Shown piece after piece: positions 7,761-16,678 of a DNA stretch of 64,000 nucleotides. The translations under genes and the position numbers were made by a program. Location: assembly GCA_009911185.1 (NCBI GenBank), contig QXWW01000001.1, positions 1 through 64,000 of the forward strand. Direction: 5' to 3'. This stretch comes from Lachnospiraceae bacterium. GTDB taxonomy: Bacteria > Bacillota > Clostridia > Lachnospirales > Lachnospiraceae. Numbering within the stretch: position 1 is the stretch's first letter; every line of letters starts with the position of its first letter. The notes under the pieces are model-generated. The model was not told the DNA's origin and made no database searches. It saw only the letters and a program-made list of their open reading frames with translations.

Positions 7761-8843
7761 CTACTCAAATACTTTAAATTCATAACCCTGTGCCCGTGCC
7801 TGGTCAATAAAATCTCCTAAAATCTGGGTGTTTGTCTCAGATTCAGCATGGAGCAGGTAAATAGCGCCAGGGTGAAGCTTGCTCATGATTTTCTGCAGGC
7901 TTTCTGCCGGATCCGGCTGATTTTCCACATCATAATCCAGATAGGCAAAACTCCAGAAGACGCTTTTATAGTTCAAATTGTTTAACAGCGCTACGGACTG
8001 TTCACTGAATTTTCCGGCGGGATAGCGGAACAGGTGCATATCATAATTGAAATTCTGTTTGACATAGTCGTGATTTCCAGTGACCTCGGAGGTCTGTTTT
8101 TCAATATCCTGGGAGGGAAGTCCGTCTGCAGGATGGGTAACGCTGTGATTTCCTACCTCGTGCCCTTCAGCGATCATGCGCTTTACCAGATCTGGGTTCT
8201 GTTCAGCGTATGATTTGGTGATAAAGAAAACAGCATGGACGTTTTTCTCTTTTAAAGTATCCAGTATCCTTTGAGAGCAGCCATATTCATAACCTTCGTC
8301 CAGGGTTAGGTAAATCACCTTTTTTTCCGGCTCGTCGGAAATGAAATAAGCGTTATATTTTCCGTATTTCTCCTGGTACTGCATACAGCCTGCCGGGCGG
8401 TTCCACTGATCCAGGTCTCCACCCTGACCCCAGTCAAGGCATGTGGTATCCAGTCCGTTTAAGTCAATCTGCTGGTTCTGCAGGACGATTCCATTTTCAG
8501 CAGGGCGTTCGTCAAAACCTTCTGGATTGTCAAGGTCGGCCAGGGTAAAAGGTTTTTCTGCCTCTTCTGGTTCCGGTACATCTGTCGCTTTCTGTTTTTG
8601 CTGTTCTGGTTTCTGCTGTTTTGATTCTGTCTGCTCCCGGTCTTGCGGTTGTGTGACCGTGTCTTTCAGGGGAAATGATTTTGCAGATTTCTGTTCCGGT
8701 GTTTTGCTGCCGGAAGATTTGGTGGCGATTGCGGCAATTCCTGCGACTGTCAGGATGACAAGGACCAGCGGAATGGCATAAATGAGCGTGCGCAGATACC
8801 GCTCTCTTTGTCTTCTTCTCCGCAGGTTTCGTTTTTTATGCAT
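7761..8843 (-). CDS. pdaA: PdaA-like polysaccharide deacetylase
   Basis: The C-terminal half is a NodB-type deacetylase domain. PdaA de-N-acetylates muramic acid in the spore cortex as a step to muramic delta-lactam. The N-terminus has an Arg/Lys-rich cytoplasmic segment and one membrane helix (about residues 23-44 counted from the upstream GTG), then a Gln/Glu-rich linker. Motifs, same numbering: LDEGYEYG at 184-191, NHSVTH at 235-240, RYPAG at 276-280 and LLHAES at 333-338. The FWSFAYLD segment is PdaA-like. GTG at 8852 is an alternative start, but ATG at 8843 has AAAGG at a proper 9-bp distance. Confidence 0.85.
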   Translation of the reverse strand: MHKKRNLRRRRQRERYLRTLIYAIPLVLVILTVAGIAAIATKSSGSKTPEQKSAKSFPLKDTVTQPQDREQTESKQQKPEQQKQKATDVPEPEEAEKPFTLADLDNPEGFDERPAENGIVLQNQQIDLNGLDTTCLDWGQGGDLDQWNRPAGCMQYQEKYGKYNAYFISDEPEKKVIYLTLDEGYEYGCSQRILDTLKEKNVHAVFFITKSYAEQNPDLVKRMIAEGHEVGNHSVTHPADGLPSQDIEKQTSEVTGNHDYVKQNFNYDMHLFRYPAGKFSEQSVALLNNLNYKSVFWSFAYLDYDVENQPDPAESLQKIMSKLHPGAIYLLHAESETNTQILGDFIDQARAQGYEFKVFE

Positions 8844-8895
8844 ATGTTTCACTGCCTTTCTTTTATTTGTTGTGAGGATTACTCAGATAAAGACA

Positions 8896-8901
8896 ATTAT
8901 A
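8896..8901 (-). promoter_or_regulatory. Candidate -10 box of the deacetylase gene
   Basis: On the minus strand TATAAT is preceded by TG (TGTATAAT), an extended -10. No clear -35 is seen. Just upstream is the small inverted repeat GCGCAAACATGCGC. The box lies about 55 bp before the start codon. Confidence 0.45.
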
Positions 8902-8984
8902 CACGATAGCGCATGTTTGCGCACTTGAAAAATGAAAAAGAACAGTTTGGAAATTCTTAAGATTTATTAAATTTATTGTCTGCT

Positions 8985-9692
8985 TTATGTTTCTTCGTCG
9001 TCTGCCATGCGGTAGCCTACGCCTACTTCCGTAAAAATATAGACGGGTTCTGCCGGGTTCTTTTCCAATTTTCTGCGAATATTTGCCATATTTACACGTA
9101 GAATTTTGTTGTCAGATTCTGAATAAGGACCCCAGACATTATTCATTACTGTGGAATAGGTCATAACTTTGCCGGAATTTTGCGCTAGAAAAGCTACAAT
9201 TTTATACTCGATTGGCGTTAAATGTACAGGGTGTCCGGCGATGGTGATGGAACGCTTGAAAAAGTCAATTTCCAGATCTTTTGCTCGGTAGGGGTGCTGG
9301 GGAATGCCGTAGTTCGTGTTCGGATGGCTGCTGTGGCGAAGGGAGGTTCGGATTCTTGCCATTAGCTCAGAGATACCGAAAGGTTTGGTCAGATAATCGT
9401 CGGCGCCGGCATCTAGGGCCTGTACTTTGTCATTTTCCTGGGTACGTGCGGAAAGTACGATAATAGGGCAGCTTGACCAGGTACGAAGCTGGTGGATAAC
9501 TTCCATGCCGTCCATATCCGGAAGTCCAAGATCGAGCAGTAAGATATCCGGACAGAGGGAGGAGGCAAGAGAAAGCGCTTCTTTTCCGGTAGAAGCGCAG
9601 CGCACACGGTAGCCATGAGAGGACAGGGTTCTGGATGTAAAATCACGGATACTTTTCTCATCTTCAATTAATAGAATTGTAAATTTATTCAT
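8985..9692 (-). CDS. KdpE-like OmpR-family response regulator
   Basis: This 235-aa regulator has a receiver domain (LLIEDEKS acidic pair, phospho-acceptor Asp54 in LLLDLGLPD, Lys103 in LTKPF) and an OmpR/PhoB winged helix (LTPIEYKIVAFLAQ, then a VMNNVWGP loop). Its sequence is closest to KdpE. The start is ATG 9692 with a perfect AGGAGG 6 bp upstream; a longer frame to 9767 has no such support. It overlaps the end of the sensor kinase gene by 8 bp. No potassium-transport genes are nearby, so the target is unknown. Confidence 0.9.
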   Translation of the reverse strand: MNKFTILLIEDEKSIRDFTSRTLSSHGYRVRCASTGKEALSLASSLCPDILLLDLGLPDMDGMEVIHQLRTWSSCPIIVLSARTQENDKVQALDAGADDYLTKPFGISELMARIRTSLRHSSHPNTNYGIPQHPYRAKDLEIDFFKRSITIAGHPVHLTPIEYKIVAFLAQNSGKVMTYSTVMNNVWGPYSESDNKILRVNMANIRRKLEKNPAEPVYIFTEVGVGYRMADDEET

Positions 9693-10764
9693 TTGAATCC
9701 TCCTTTGGTAATATAAAAAGAAATTCGGCTCCGCGTTCACGGTTTCTTGCAACGATCGTGCCGTCATGCGCCGTGATGATGCTGTGGCAGATAGACAATC
9801 CTATGCCATTGCCCTTGCGTACGTCAGGAGAAGCAGAATCCGTATAGGTACCGTCAAAAATATGTTCCAGATATTCTTCTTTCAATCCTACGCCATGATC
9901 AATGATGCGGAAGTAAATATTGTGCGTATGGTTTTCGACGATAAGTTCTACCGGCTGCTCGCTGTGTGAATGGAGCACGGCATTTTCCAGAAGATTGATA
10001 AGAACCTGTTCAATCAGCATGGCGTCCATAGGCACCATAAGGATTTCTGAAGGAAGCGTTACCTGAATCTCAGCGTCGGGAAGACGTTTTTTCAGACGTG
10101 TGACAGATTCGGCCACTATTTCGTCTACGACTTCAAGCGAGGTGTTCAGCCGGGAACCTTCCGTTTGTATATGCGTGATGGAAAGAAGGTTTTCTACCAT
10201 GTTTAAGAGCCAGCTTGCATCATCGTGGATGTTATGGAGTAATTTTTTGCGTTCTCCCGTTTCGTATTGTTCCCATTCTTCTTCCAGGGAGGCGCTGGCT
10301 CCCAGAATGCCGGTAAGCGGAGTTCGCAGATCGTGGGAAATCGCCCGGAGAAGATTTGCCCGTAATTTTTCCTTTTCAGCCTCCATAAGCTGTTTTTCAC
10401 GAGATGCAAGGAGTTCTGCCTGGCGTTTTATGTAAGAGACGGTAGCGCTGGTGAGAATAGAGAGTGCCAGCATACAAAAAAATGTAAAGGGATAATCCGG
10501 CAGGGAAAAGTTAATACTAAAATAAGGATAGGTAAAAAAGCAATTAATAAGTATGACGCCCAGAGCAGAAGCGAGAATACCGTAAAAATAGCCATTGGTA
10601 TTCTTTGCCGTGGTAAGGATGCCGAAAATATAAAACAGAGCTATATTTGCAGGATTATCAGAAACTTGAAAGAACAAAATGAACGTAAGGCTGGTGGTGA
10701 TAAATAACAGTCCTAACGTAATGAGCAGATCGTGTGATATTTGTCTGATTGTACTTTTTCGCAT
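9685..10764 (-). CDS. KdpD-type sensor histidine kinase lacking the N-terminal KdpD/Usp region
   Basis: The 359-aa kinase starts with about four membrane helices (residues 12-110) resembling the DUF4118 module of KdpD. A HisKA domain follows (AISHDLRTPLTG, His144), then an HATPase domain (LINLLENAVLHS N-box; DHGVGL; GNGIGLSICHSI). Classical KdpD is about 900 residues and carries a cytoplasmic KdpD plus Usp region that is absent here. The SD AAAGGAG precedes ATG 10764. It forms a two-gene operon with the regulator. Confidence 0.9.
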   Translation of the reverse strand: MRKSTIRQISHDLLITLGLLFITTSLTFILFFQVSDNPANIALFYIFGILTTAKNTNGYFYGILASALGVILINCFFTYPYFSINFSLPDYPFTFFCMLALSILTSATVSYIKRQAELLASREKQLMEAEKEKLRANLLRAISHDLRTPLTGILGASASLEEEWEQYETGERKKLLHNIHDDASWLLNMVENLLSITHIQTEGSRLNTSLEVVDEIVAESVTRLKKRLPDAEIQVTLPSEILMVPMDAMLIEQVLINLLENAVLHSHSEQPVELIVENHTHNIYFRIIDHGVGLKEEYLEHIFDGTYTDSASPDVRKGNGIGLSICHSIITAHDGTIVARNRERGAEFLFILPKEDSNE

Positions 10765-10993
10765 GTTTGATCTCCTTTTCTGATATCGTCATTGGTAAGT
10801 TGATAGAATAAATGTAACACGAAGAAAGAAGGGATTACAAGGTGGAATAGAAATTTTAACACTATTTTAGCAAAAAGTATGTTCGGAAGCGGGAAGATGT
10901 GATATACTTTGGCGTGAGGAGGAGCCTTGACGTCAATAAAGAGGGGAAGAAAAAGAAGACAGTGAGAAACGTTCTGGAAAGGAGAACATGAAT

Positions 10994-11305
10994 ATGGCAG
11001 TAATAACAATTACAACAGAAAATTTTGAAGACGAGGTAAAAAACAGCGAGATACCGGTTTTGGTGGATTTCTGGGCTGCCTGGTGTGGTCCATGCCAGAT
11101 GCAGGGACCGGTCGTGGATCAGGCGGCAGAAGCGTTTGCCGGTAAACTCAAGGTTGGAAAACTCAACGTGGATGAACAGGGAGAATTGGCGCAGAAATAT
11201 GGCGTGATGAGCATTCCCACGTTAATATTGTTTAAAGGCGGAGAAGCTGTAAAAAAAGAAGTTGGTTTTCATTCGCTGGAAGAAATAAGCGCAATGATAC
11301 CTTGA
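10994..11305 (+). CDS. trxA: Thioredoxin
   Basis: Thioredoxin reduces disulfides in cytoplasmic proteins. The protein has the WCGPC active site (residues 30-34 from MAVIT), the structural cis-proline in SIPTL, and about 103 residues, the standard size. ATG 10994 is favoured because AAAGGAG is 9 bp upstream; the ATG at 10988 is too close to it. A -10-like TATACT with an upstream TG is at 10903-10908. It is a single gene closed by a terminator. Confidence 0.95.
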   Translation: MAVITITTENFEDEVKNSEIPVLVDFWAAWCGPCQMQGPVVDQAAEAFAGKLKVGKLNVDEQGELAQKYGVMSIPTLILFKGGEAVKKEVGFHSLEEISAMIP

Positions 11306-11330
11306 CGAATACTTTTGTACGCTTTATAAT

Positions 11331-11370
11331 AAAGAGCAGTTGCTATTATGTAACTGTTCTTTTTTCTTTT
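11331..11370 (+). terminator. Terminator of trxA
   Basis: The stem AAGAGCAGTT pairs with AACTGTTCTT (one G-T pair) and is followed by TTTTTTCTTTT. A second, unrelated perfect hairpin GCAGACG-GGC-CGTCTGC follows at about 11375-11391. Confidence 0.85.
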
Positions 11371-11440
11371 CTGGCAGACGGGCCGTCTGCGGCTGGTTTT
11401 CTATATTTTAATCGTCGAGAAAATATTTCCATAAAAGTAG

Positions 11441-11469
11441 TTGACAATTTTTCAAAAGTGTATTAATAT
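11441..11469 (+). promoter_or_regulatory. recA sigma-A promoter
   Basis: TTGACA and TAATAT are spaced by 17 bp, 36 bp before the recA start codon and immediately upstream of a LexA box. Confidence 0.85.
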
Positions 11470-11474
11470 GTTAT

Positions 11475-11488
11475 CGAACATGAGTTCG
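11475..11488 (+). promoter_or_regulatory. LexA (SOS) operator of recA
   Basis: CGAACATGAGTTCG fits the Gram-positive SOS box CGAACnnnnGTTCG exactly. It overlaps the expected transcription start, so LexA bound here would block recA transcription until DNA damage. Confidence 0.9.
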
Positions 11489-11504
11489 CAAAAGGAGAAT
11501 GAGT

Positions 11505-12659
11505 ATGGCAAAAGAAGATAAAGCAAAGGTATTAAGTATTCCAGGAACGAAAGAGGAGAAATTAAAAGCATTGGACGCAGCCATTGCCAAGATTGAGAAG
11601 GATTACGGGAAGGGATCTGTGATGAAACTGGGAGATTCGGCCCGGAACATGAATGTGGAGGCAATTCCCACAGGATGTCTCAGCCTTGATCTGGCGCTGG
11701 GTGTGGGAGGAGTGCCGAAGGGAAGGATTATTGAGATTTACGGTCCGGAATCCAGCGGGAAAACTACCGTGGCGCTGCATATGGTTGCAGAGGTTCAAAA
11801 AAGCGGCGGAATTGCAGGGTTCATAGATGCCGAACATGCGCTGGACCCGGTTTACGCCAGGAATATTGGAGTGAATATTGACGAGCTTTATATTTCCCAG
11901 CCGGACAATGGAGAGCAGGCGCTGGAGATTACGGAAACCATGGTGCGTTCCGGGGCGGTCGATATTGTAATTGTGGACTCCGTGGCAGCTTTAGTGCCGA
12001 AAGCGGAGATTGACGGGGATATGGGCGACTCCCATGTGGGGCTGCAGGCCCGTTTGATGTCGCAGGCGTTGAGGAAGCTGACAGCGCTTATCAGTAAGAC
12101 GAATTGTATTGTAATCTTTATCAATCAGCTTCGTGAGAAGGTAGGCGTAATGTTTGGCAGTCCTGAGACTACTACAGGAGGACGTGCACTGAAGTTTTAT
12201 TCTTCCGTCCGCCTCGATGTAAGGAGAATCGAGACACTGAAACAGGCAGGGGAATTTATCGGCAACCGCACCAGAGTGAAAGTAGTAAAGAATAAAGTAG
12301 CGCCACCGTTTAAAGAGGCAGAGTTTGATATAATGTTTGGGCAGGGAATTTCAAGAGAAGGCGATCTTTTGGACAATGCCGTAGATTTTGGAATTATCAA
12401 TAAGTCGGGAGCATGGTTTGCCTATAACGGCGTTAAGATCGGGCAGGGGAGAGAGAATGCTAAGAAATATCTTACCGATAATGAAGAAGTTTTCACAGAA
12501 GTGGAAGAGAAGGTAAGAGCACAGGTTCTGGCAGATGAAGAAGACGGTAAACAGGAGGAAACTGAGCCGGTGAAAGCAAAAGAAAAAACGGCGTCTGAGA
12601 AGGAAAAAGGAAAAGAAACGGAGAACTCTCAGACAACTGAAACTGCAGCGAAAATATAG
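11505..12659 (+). CDS. recA: Recombinase RecA
   Basis: RecA forms filaments on single-stranded DNA for strand exchange and activates LexA cleavage. Visible motifs: GPESSGKTT (Walker A), [13 protein letters not shown] (Walker B region) and [13 protein letters not shown] (loop L1/L2 area). The acidic Lys/Glu-rich C-terminal tail is longer than average. ATG 11505 (MAKEDK) is chosen because AAAGGAG lies 7 bp upstream; the ATG at 11499 abuts the SD. It is SOS-controlled by the box at 11475 and followed by recX. Confidence 0.98.
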   Translation: MAKEDKAKVLSIPGTKEEKLKALDAAIAKIEKDYGKGSVMKLGDSARNMNVEAIPTGCLSLDLALGVGGVPKGRIIEIYGPESSGKTTVALHMVAEVQKSGGIAGFIDAEHALDPVYARNIGVNIDELYISQPDNGEQALEITETMVRSGAVDIVIVDSVAALVPKAEIDGDMGDSHVGLQARLMSQALRKLTALISKTNCIVIFINQLREKVGVMFGSPETTTGGRALKFYSSVRLDVRRIETLKQAGEFIGNRTRVKVVKNKVAPPFKEAEFDIMFGQGISREGDLLDNAVDFGIINKSGAWFAYNGVKIGQGRENAKKYLTDNEEVFTEVEEKVRAQVLADEEDGKQEETEPVKAKEKTASEKEKGKETENSQTTETAAKI

Positions 12660-12713
12660 GATCGTTTTAACGATATTTGGGCAGGACGTCCGTGAAATAG
12701 GAAGGGGAACAGT

Positions 12714-13328
12714 ATGCAGATCGCAGAAATTGCGCAGATAGATAAAAAGCGTGTGAAAATCCGTCTGGAGGACGGAACATGTTTTGCACTATATAAAGGT
12801 GAAAAGAGACGGTATGATTTGGCGGAAGGGGAAGAAGTTTCTGAGGAATTGTATCGGGAAATCTGCAGGGAGGTTCTCATTAAGCGGGCAAGAAAAAGAA
12901 CATTGTATCTTTTGGAGCGCATGGACCGCACAGAGTCCCAGTTAAGATTAAAGCTGAGTCAGGGATACTATCCCCAAGACATCATTGAAGATGCCATTGC
13001 CTATGTCAAAAGTTATCATTATCTGGATGATCTGCGTTACGCACAGAATTATGTGAGAAATCAGAAAGATCGTAAAAGCCAGCGGAAAATACAGGCGGAA
13101 CTGTTGGGAAAAGGAATTGCAGGGAATCTGGTTCTGCAGGCTTTGCAGGAAGAATATCAACAGGAGAATGAGCGGGATTTAATTTTAAAATGGGTCGAGA
13201 AGAAGAATTATTCCTCTGAAACCGCAGATTTAAAAGAAAAACAGCGAATGTATCAGTTTTTAATGCGGAAGGGTTTTCATTCCAGCGATATATTGCATGT
13301 ACTGGAGCATTTTTCAAACACGCTTTAG
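12714..13328 (+). CDS. recX: RecA regulator RecX
   Basis: RecX modulates RecA filament growth. The 204-aa product has the family pattern of three helical repeats: LLERMDRTESQLRLKL in the first, YVKSYHYLDDLRYAQNYV in the middle and MYQFLMRKGFHSSDI at the end. It begins 55 bp after recA with SD GGAAGGGG and is probably co-transcribed with it. The short palindrome ATCGTTTTAACGAT lies between the two. Confidence 0.93.
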   Translation: MQIAEIAQIDKKRVKIRLEDGTCFALYKGEKRRYDLAEGEEVSEELYREICREVLIKRARKRTLYLLERMDRTESQLRLKLSQGYYPQDIIEDAIAYVKSYHYLDDLRYAQNYVRNQKDRKSQRKIQAELLGKGIAGNLVLQALQEEYQQENERDLILKWVEKKNYSSETADLKEKQRMYQFLMRKGFHSSDILHVLEHFSNTL

Positions 13329-13333
13329 ACTAC

Positions 13334-13362
13334 TTGACATCAAGCGGAAAAAAGTATAAAAT
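13334..13362 (+). promoter_or_regulatory. rny sigma-A promoter
   Basis: Perfect TTGACA, 17 bp, TAAAAT (or TATAAA at 15 bp). It starts 6 bp after the recX stop and leaves a leader of about 115 nt before rny. Confidence 0.75.
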
Positions 13363-13471
13363 CAGTATGTTGTTATTCATGTCCTTAGGCTGCATATCAT
13401 GGGTGCGGTTTATTGTATATGACATATTAGAAACGGAAATGTTTTGCTATATGTACAATGAAAACTAAATA

Positions 13472-13484
13472 AGGAGGTGCTCCT
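13472..13484 (+). promoter_or_regulatory. Palindromic Shine-Dalgarno site of rny
   Basis: AGGAG-GTG-CTCCT is a perfect 5-bp inverted repeat directly before the GTG start. The SD can pair with the bases next to the start codon, which could dampen translation initiation. Confidence 0.5.
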
Positions 13485-15041
13485 GTGCCAGAATTTTTAA
13501 TCGCTGTAGTTGCTGTAGCAGTCACGTTAATTATAGCAGTACCTATTACTTACTTTTCTACGGTTGCCTATCGCAAGCGTGTGGCGGATTCCAAGATTGG
13601 AAGCGCTGAGGAAAAAGCAAGAGAAATAATAGATGAAGCTGTGAAGGCTGCCGAAAATAAAAAGCGGGAATCCATGCTGGAAATCAAGGAAGAATCCATT
13701 CGCAGTAAGAATGAGATCGACAAGGAAATCAAAGAACGCCGGAATGAGATTCAGCGCAACGAGCGGCGCATTATCCAAAAAGAAGAAAATCTGGATAAGA
13801 AGTTAGAGTCGATCGAGAAGAAGGAAGCAGGCTTTGCGGCAAAAGAAGAAGAGATTAACAGGCAGAAAGCAGAAGTTGCAAAACTACACGAAGAGCGTGT
13901 ACAGGAACTAGAAAGAATCTCAGGATTAACCTCTGAACAAGCAAAAGAATATCTCCTGAAAATGATTGAAGACGATGTGAAGCTTGATACTGCAAAATTA
14001 ATCAAAGAACTGGAAATCAAAGCGAAAGAGGAAGCAGGCAAAAAGGCAAGGGAATATATTGTGACTGCGATACAGAAATGTGCGGCAGATCATGTGTCTG
14101 AGACTACAATTTCTGTAGTTCAGCTTCCAAACGACGAGATGAAAGGAAGGATTATCGGAAGGGAAGGCAGAAATATCAGAACCCTGGAAACGATGACAGG
14201 TGTCGATCTGATTATTGACGATACGCCGGAAGCGGTAATACTTTCCGGATTTGATCCTATCCGCCGTGAAGTGGCCCGTATTGCTTTGGAAAAACTTATT
14301 GTGGATGGGCGTATTCATCCGGCAAGAATCGAAGAAATGGTAGAGAAAGCACAAAAAGAAGTGGAAACCATGATTCGGGAGGAAGGAGAGGCAGCAACTC
14401 TGGAGGTAGGCGTGCATGGAATTCATCCGGAGCTTGTCCGTCTGCTTGGCAAGATGAAATTCCGGACAAGCTACGGTCAGAATGCATTGAAACATTCTAT
14501 CGAGGTAGCGCAGCTTTCCGGATTGCTGGCTGCAGAAATTGGCGTGGATGTAAGACAGGCGAAGCGCGCTGGCTTACTCCATGACATTGGAAAGTCTGTT
14601 GACCATGAGATGGAAGGTTCTCATATTCAAATTGGTGTGGACTTATGTAGAAAATACAAAGAAAGCGCTACTATTATTAATGCAGTGGAAGCACATCATG
14701 GAGATGTAGAAGCACAGTCTCTGATTGCATGTCTGGTACAGGCGGCAGATGCTATTTCAGCAGCCAGACCGGGGGCGAGAAGAGAGACTTTAGAAACATA
14801 TTCAAACAGATTAAAGCAGTTGGAAGATATTGCTAATGGTTTTCAGGGAGTGGATAAGTCTTTTGCTATTCAGGCAGGCAGAGAGATTCGGATTATGGTA
14901 GTTCCGGATCAGATTAGCGACGCTGATATGGTGCTGTTAGCACGGGATATTTCGAAACAGATTGAAAATGATTTGGAATATCCGGGGCAGATAAAAGTCA
15001 ACGTAATTCGTGAATCGCGTGTAACTGATTACGCTAGGTAG
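13485..15041 (+). CDS. rny: Ribonuclease Y
   Basis: RNase Y is a membrane-anchored endoribonuclease that starts mRNA decay in Firmicutes. The 518-aa product has an N-terminal membrane helix (residues 4-24), a long charged coiled coil to about 195, a KH domain at about 209-275 ([15 protein letters not shown]) and an HD domain with HDIGK at 366-370. The GTG start is fixed by AGGAGG 7 bp upstream. It has its own promoter and terminator, so it is probably monocistronic. Confidence 0.97.
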   Translation: MPEFLIAVVAVAVTLIIAVPITYFSTVAYRKRVADSKIGSAEEKAREIIDEAVKAAENKKRESMLEIKEESIRSKNEIDKEIKERRNEIQRNERRIIQKEENLDKKLESIEKKEAGFAAKEEEINRQKAEVAKLHEERVQELERISGLTSEQAKEYLLKMIEDDVKLDTAKLIKELEIKAKEEAGKKAREYIVTAIQKCAADHVSETTISVVQLPNDEMKGRIIGREGRNIRTLETMTGVDLIIDDTPEAVILSGFDPIRREVARIALEKLIVDGRIHPARIEEMVEKAQKEVETMIREEGEAATLEVGVHGIHPELVRLLGKMKFRTSYGQNALKHSIEVAQLSGLLAAEIGVDVRQAKRAGLLHDIGKSVDHEMEGSHIQIGVDLCRKYKESATIINAVEAHHGDVEAQSLIACLVQAADAISAARPGARRETLETYSNRLKQLEDIANGFQGVDKSFAIQAGREIRIMVVPDQISDADMVLLARDISKQIENDLEYPGQIKVNVIRESRVTDYAR

Positions 15042-15044
15042 AAT

Positions 15045-15085
15045 ATAAGACCGTCAACAGTTTTTGTTGGCGGTCTTATTGTTCT
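15045..15085 (+). terminator. Terminator of rny
   Basis: The stem ATAAGACCGTCAAC (15045-15058) pairs with GTTGGCGGTCTTAT (15066-15079) around an AGTTTTT loop and is followed by TGTTCTTC. Confidence 0.85.
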
Positions 15086-15086
15086 T

Positions 15087-15135
15087 CTATAGGAAAGACC
15101 ATGTGACGCTAAAGCGTGAAAGTATCATTTCATTA
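15087..15135 (+). repeat. Post-terminator repeat element, copy A
   Basis: Immediately after the rny terminator comes a TATAGGAAAGA...TGTGACGC...AAAG.GTGAAA...TATC segment. It aligns with copies after the spoIVB terminator (38050-38095) and the xerD terminator (17602-17645). No gene is visible in it. Function unknown. Confidence 0.45.
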
Positions 15136-15255
15136 AAAAAAACTTATGCGCATTTGTGCCAAAGGAAATATATTCTGAAAAGCGCCGTATGCGGAAGACT
15201 GCGGTAATGTAGGCGTGCCTGAGCACGCATTTAATGATGAAATGGAGGTAATAAA

Positions 15256-15801
15256 ATGGAACAAACATTGATTAAGAGGGTAAACAGAGTGTTGGAGCAT
15301 GAAGGTTCTATTCTGGATTTTTATTCGGATTATATGGAATTGCCCGATGGAAAAATAGAAAAGTGGGATTATGTGGAACATCGAAAAGGGGCTGCCGCAG
15401 TAGTGCCGGTATTGCCGGATGGGAAGATCCTGATGGTACGCCAGTACCGAAATGCATTAGAACGTTTTACACTGGAAATACCTGCCGGTTCCAGAGATTC
15501 AGCGACGGAGCCTACCATAGAATGCGCTTCCCGAGAGCTGGAGGAGGAAACGGGTTACCGCTGCGATCATCTGGAATTTTTATTGTCTCTGAGAACTACG
15601 GTAGCTTTTTGTAATGAGATGGTAGATGTGTATGTAGCGCGAAATCTGATATCATCGAAACAGCATTTGGATGAAGGAGAATTTATTGATCTGGAAGCGT
15701 ATAAGCTGGAGGAACTCTGTGAGCTGATTTATCAGGGAGTGATTCAGGATGGTAAGACAGTGGCGGCAATCATGGCGTATAAAAATAAATATCAGAAATA
15801 A
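15256..15801 (+). CDS. Nudix hydrolase, ADP-ribose pyrophosphatase type
   Basis: The 181-aa protein carries a Nudix box ending in RELEEETGY (about residues 93-101) with the preceding EIPAG typical of NudF-type ADP-ribose pyrophosphatases. These hydrolyse ADP-ribose to AMP and ribose 5-phosphate. The first Nudix glycine is spaced one residue further from the conserved Glu than in the strict consensus. ATG 15256 has SD GGAGG. It lies just upstream of spoIIM and xerD, a common clostridial order. A perfect hairpin GCGTGC-CTGA-GCACGC lies at 15213-15228. Confidence 0.88.
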   Translation: MEQTLIKRVNRVLEHEGSILDFYSDYMELPDGKIEKWDYVEHRKGAAAVVPVLPDGKILMVRQYRNALERFTLEIPAGSRDSATEPTIECASRELEEETGYRCDHLEFLLSLRTTVAFCNEMVDVYVARNLISSKQHLDEGEFIDLEAYKLEELCELIYQGVIQDGKTVAAIMAYKNKYQK

Positions 15802-15868
15802 AATTTGGACGAAGGATAATTTTTTGTACGAGATCTGCATATGATAGAAAAAAAAGAATGGGAAACGT

Positions 15869-16504
15869 ATGAAAAAAATACTGAGTCTGCGCAAGAGACA
15901 GAAAAGAGGGAACCTTGATCACAGGACCTTGTGGGTGCATATCATGCAGGGAGTGTTTTTGGGGGCTTTTGCCGCCGGAGTTTTTATGGCGAATCTAATG
16001 GGAAGGGAGGCAGTTTCCAACGCAGGGATTCTCAATGATTATTTTGTAGAAAAATTCCAGTATACGGAAATAAACGGGCAAAATCTGTTTTTCTATATTT
16101 TTGGAGAACGCATCCCGTTGCTTCTGCTTCTCTGCTTTCTGGCTTTTACTTCGTTAGGGGTTATTGCGGGAATCCTGGTTATTGGATGGCAGGGATTTTC
16201 CATAGGGTTTATGCTCTCGGCAGCTATTGCAAAATATGGAATAAAAGGAATCCTGCTGGCGTTGGGCGGATTGTTTCCGCAATATCTGTTTTACGCGCCC
16301 GTGTATATCCTCTGCTGCTGGTTTACGATATATCTGAGGCAGCGTTTATTTAGAGACAGACAGGAACAGGAGAGAGACAAAAGATATACCTATATGGCCG
16401 GACTATTAATATCGGCAGGTTTATTTGTCATTTTTGTTACGGGAATTTTTCTGGAAAGTTACATAAATCCTGTCATATTGAAAAAAATATTAAAAATTTT
16501 TTAA
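15869..16504 (+). CDS. spoIIM: Stage II sporulation protein M
   Basis: SpoIIM is the mother-cell membrane protein that, with SpoIID and SpoIIP, drives peptidoglycan remodelling during engulfment. The 211-aa product starts with a basic segment and has about five membrane helices, with the family-type TSLGVIAGILVIGWQGFSIGFML core and GLFPQYLFYAPVYI segment. The SD is weak (GGGAAAC). CATATGAT at 15838-15845 is a partial match to a sigma-E -10 box. It lies 68 bp after the Nudix gene. Confidence 0.9.
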   Translation: MKKILSLRKRQKRGNLDHRTLWVHIMQGVFLGAFAAGVFMANLMGREAVSNAGILNDYFVEKFQYTEINGQNLFFYIFGERIPLLLLLCFLAFTSLGVIAGILVIGWQGFSIGFMLSAAIAKYGIKGILLALGGLFPQYLFYAPVYILCCWFTIYLRQRLFRDRQEQERDKRYTYMAGLLISAGLFVIFVTGIFLESYINPVILKKILKIF

Positions 16505-16596
16505 CAAAATTTTACAAGATATGGGAGAGAAAGGGAACTTCGAAACGACATCTTGTAGTATTCTGGAAACCTGTGAAAAACCGGGAAAAATACCAT

Positions 16597-16625
16597 TTGA
16601 TTTTCCATAAAAAAGTTATTATAAT
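16597..16625 (+). promoter_or_regulatory. xerD sigma-A promoter
   Basis: TTGATT, 17 bp, TATAAT, about 54 bp before the xerD start. Confidence 0.75.
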
Positions 16626-16678
16626 GTAATCTATCAGAAATTTCAGGATACGTTACTAAAAGGCGGGGTAGTTCATTT

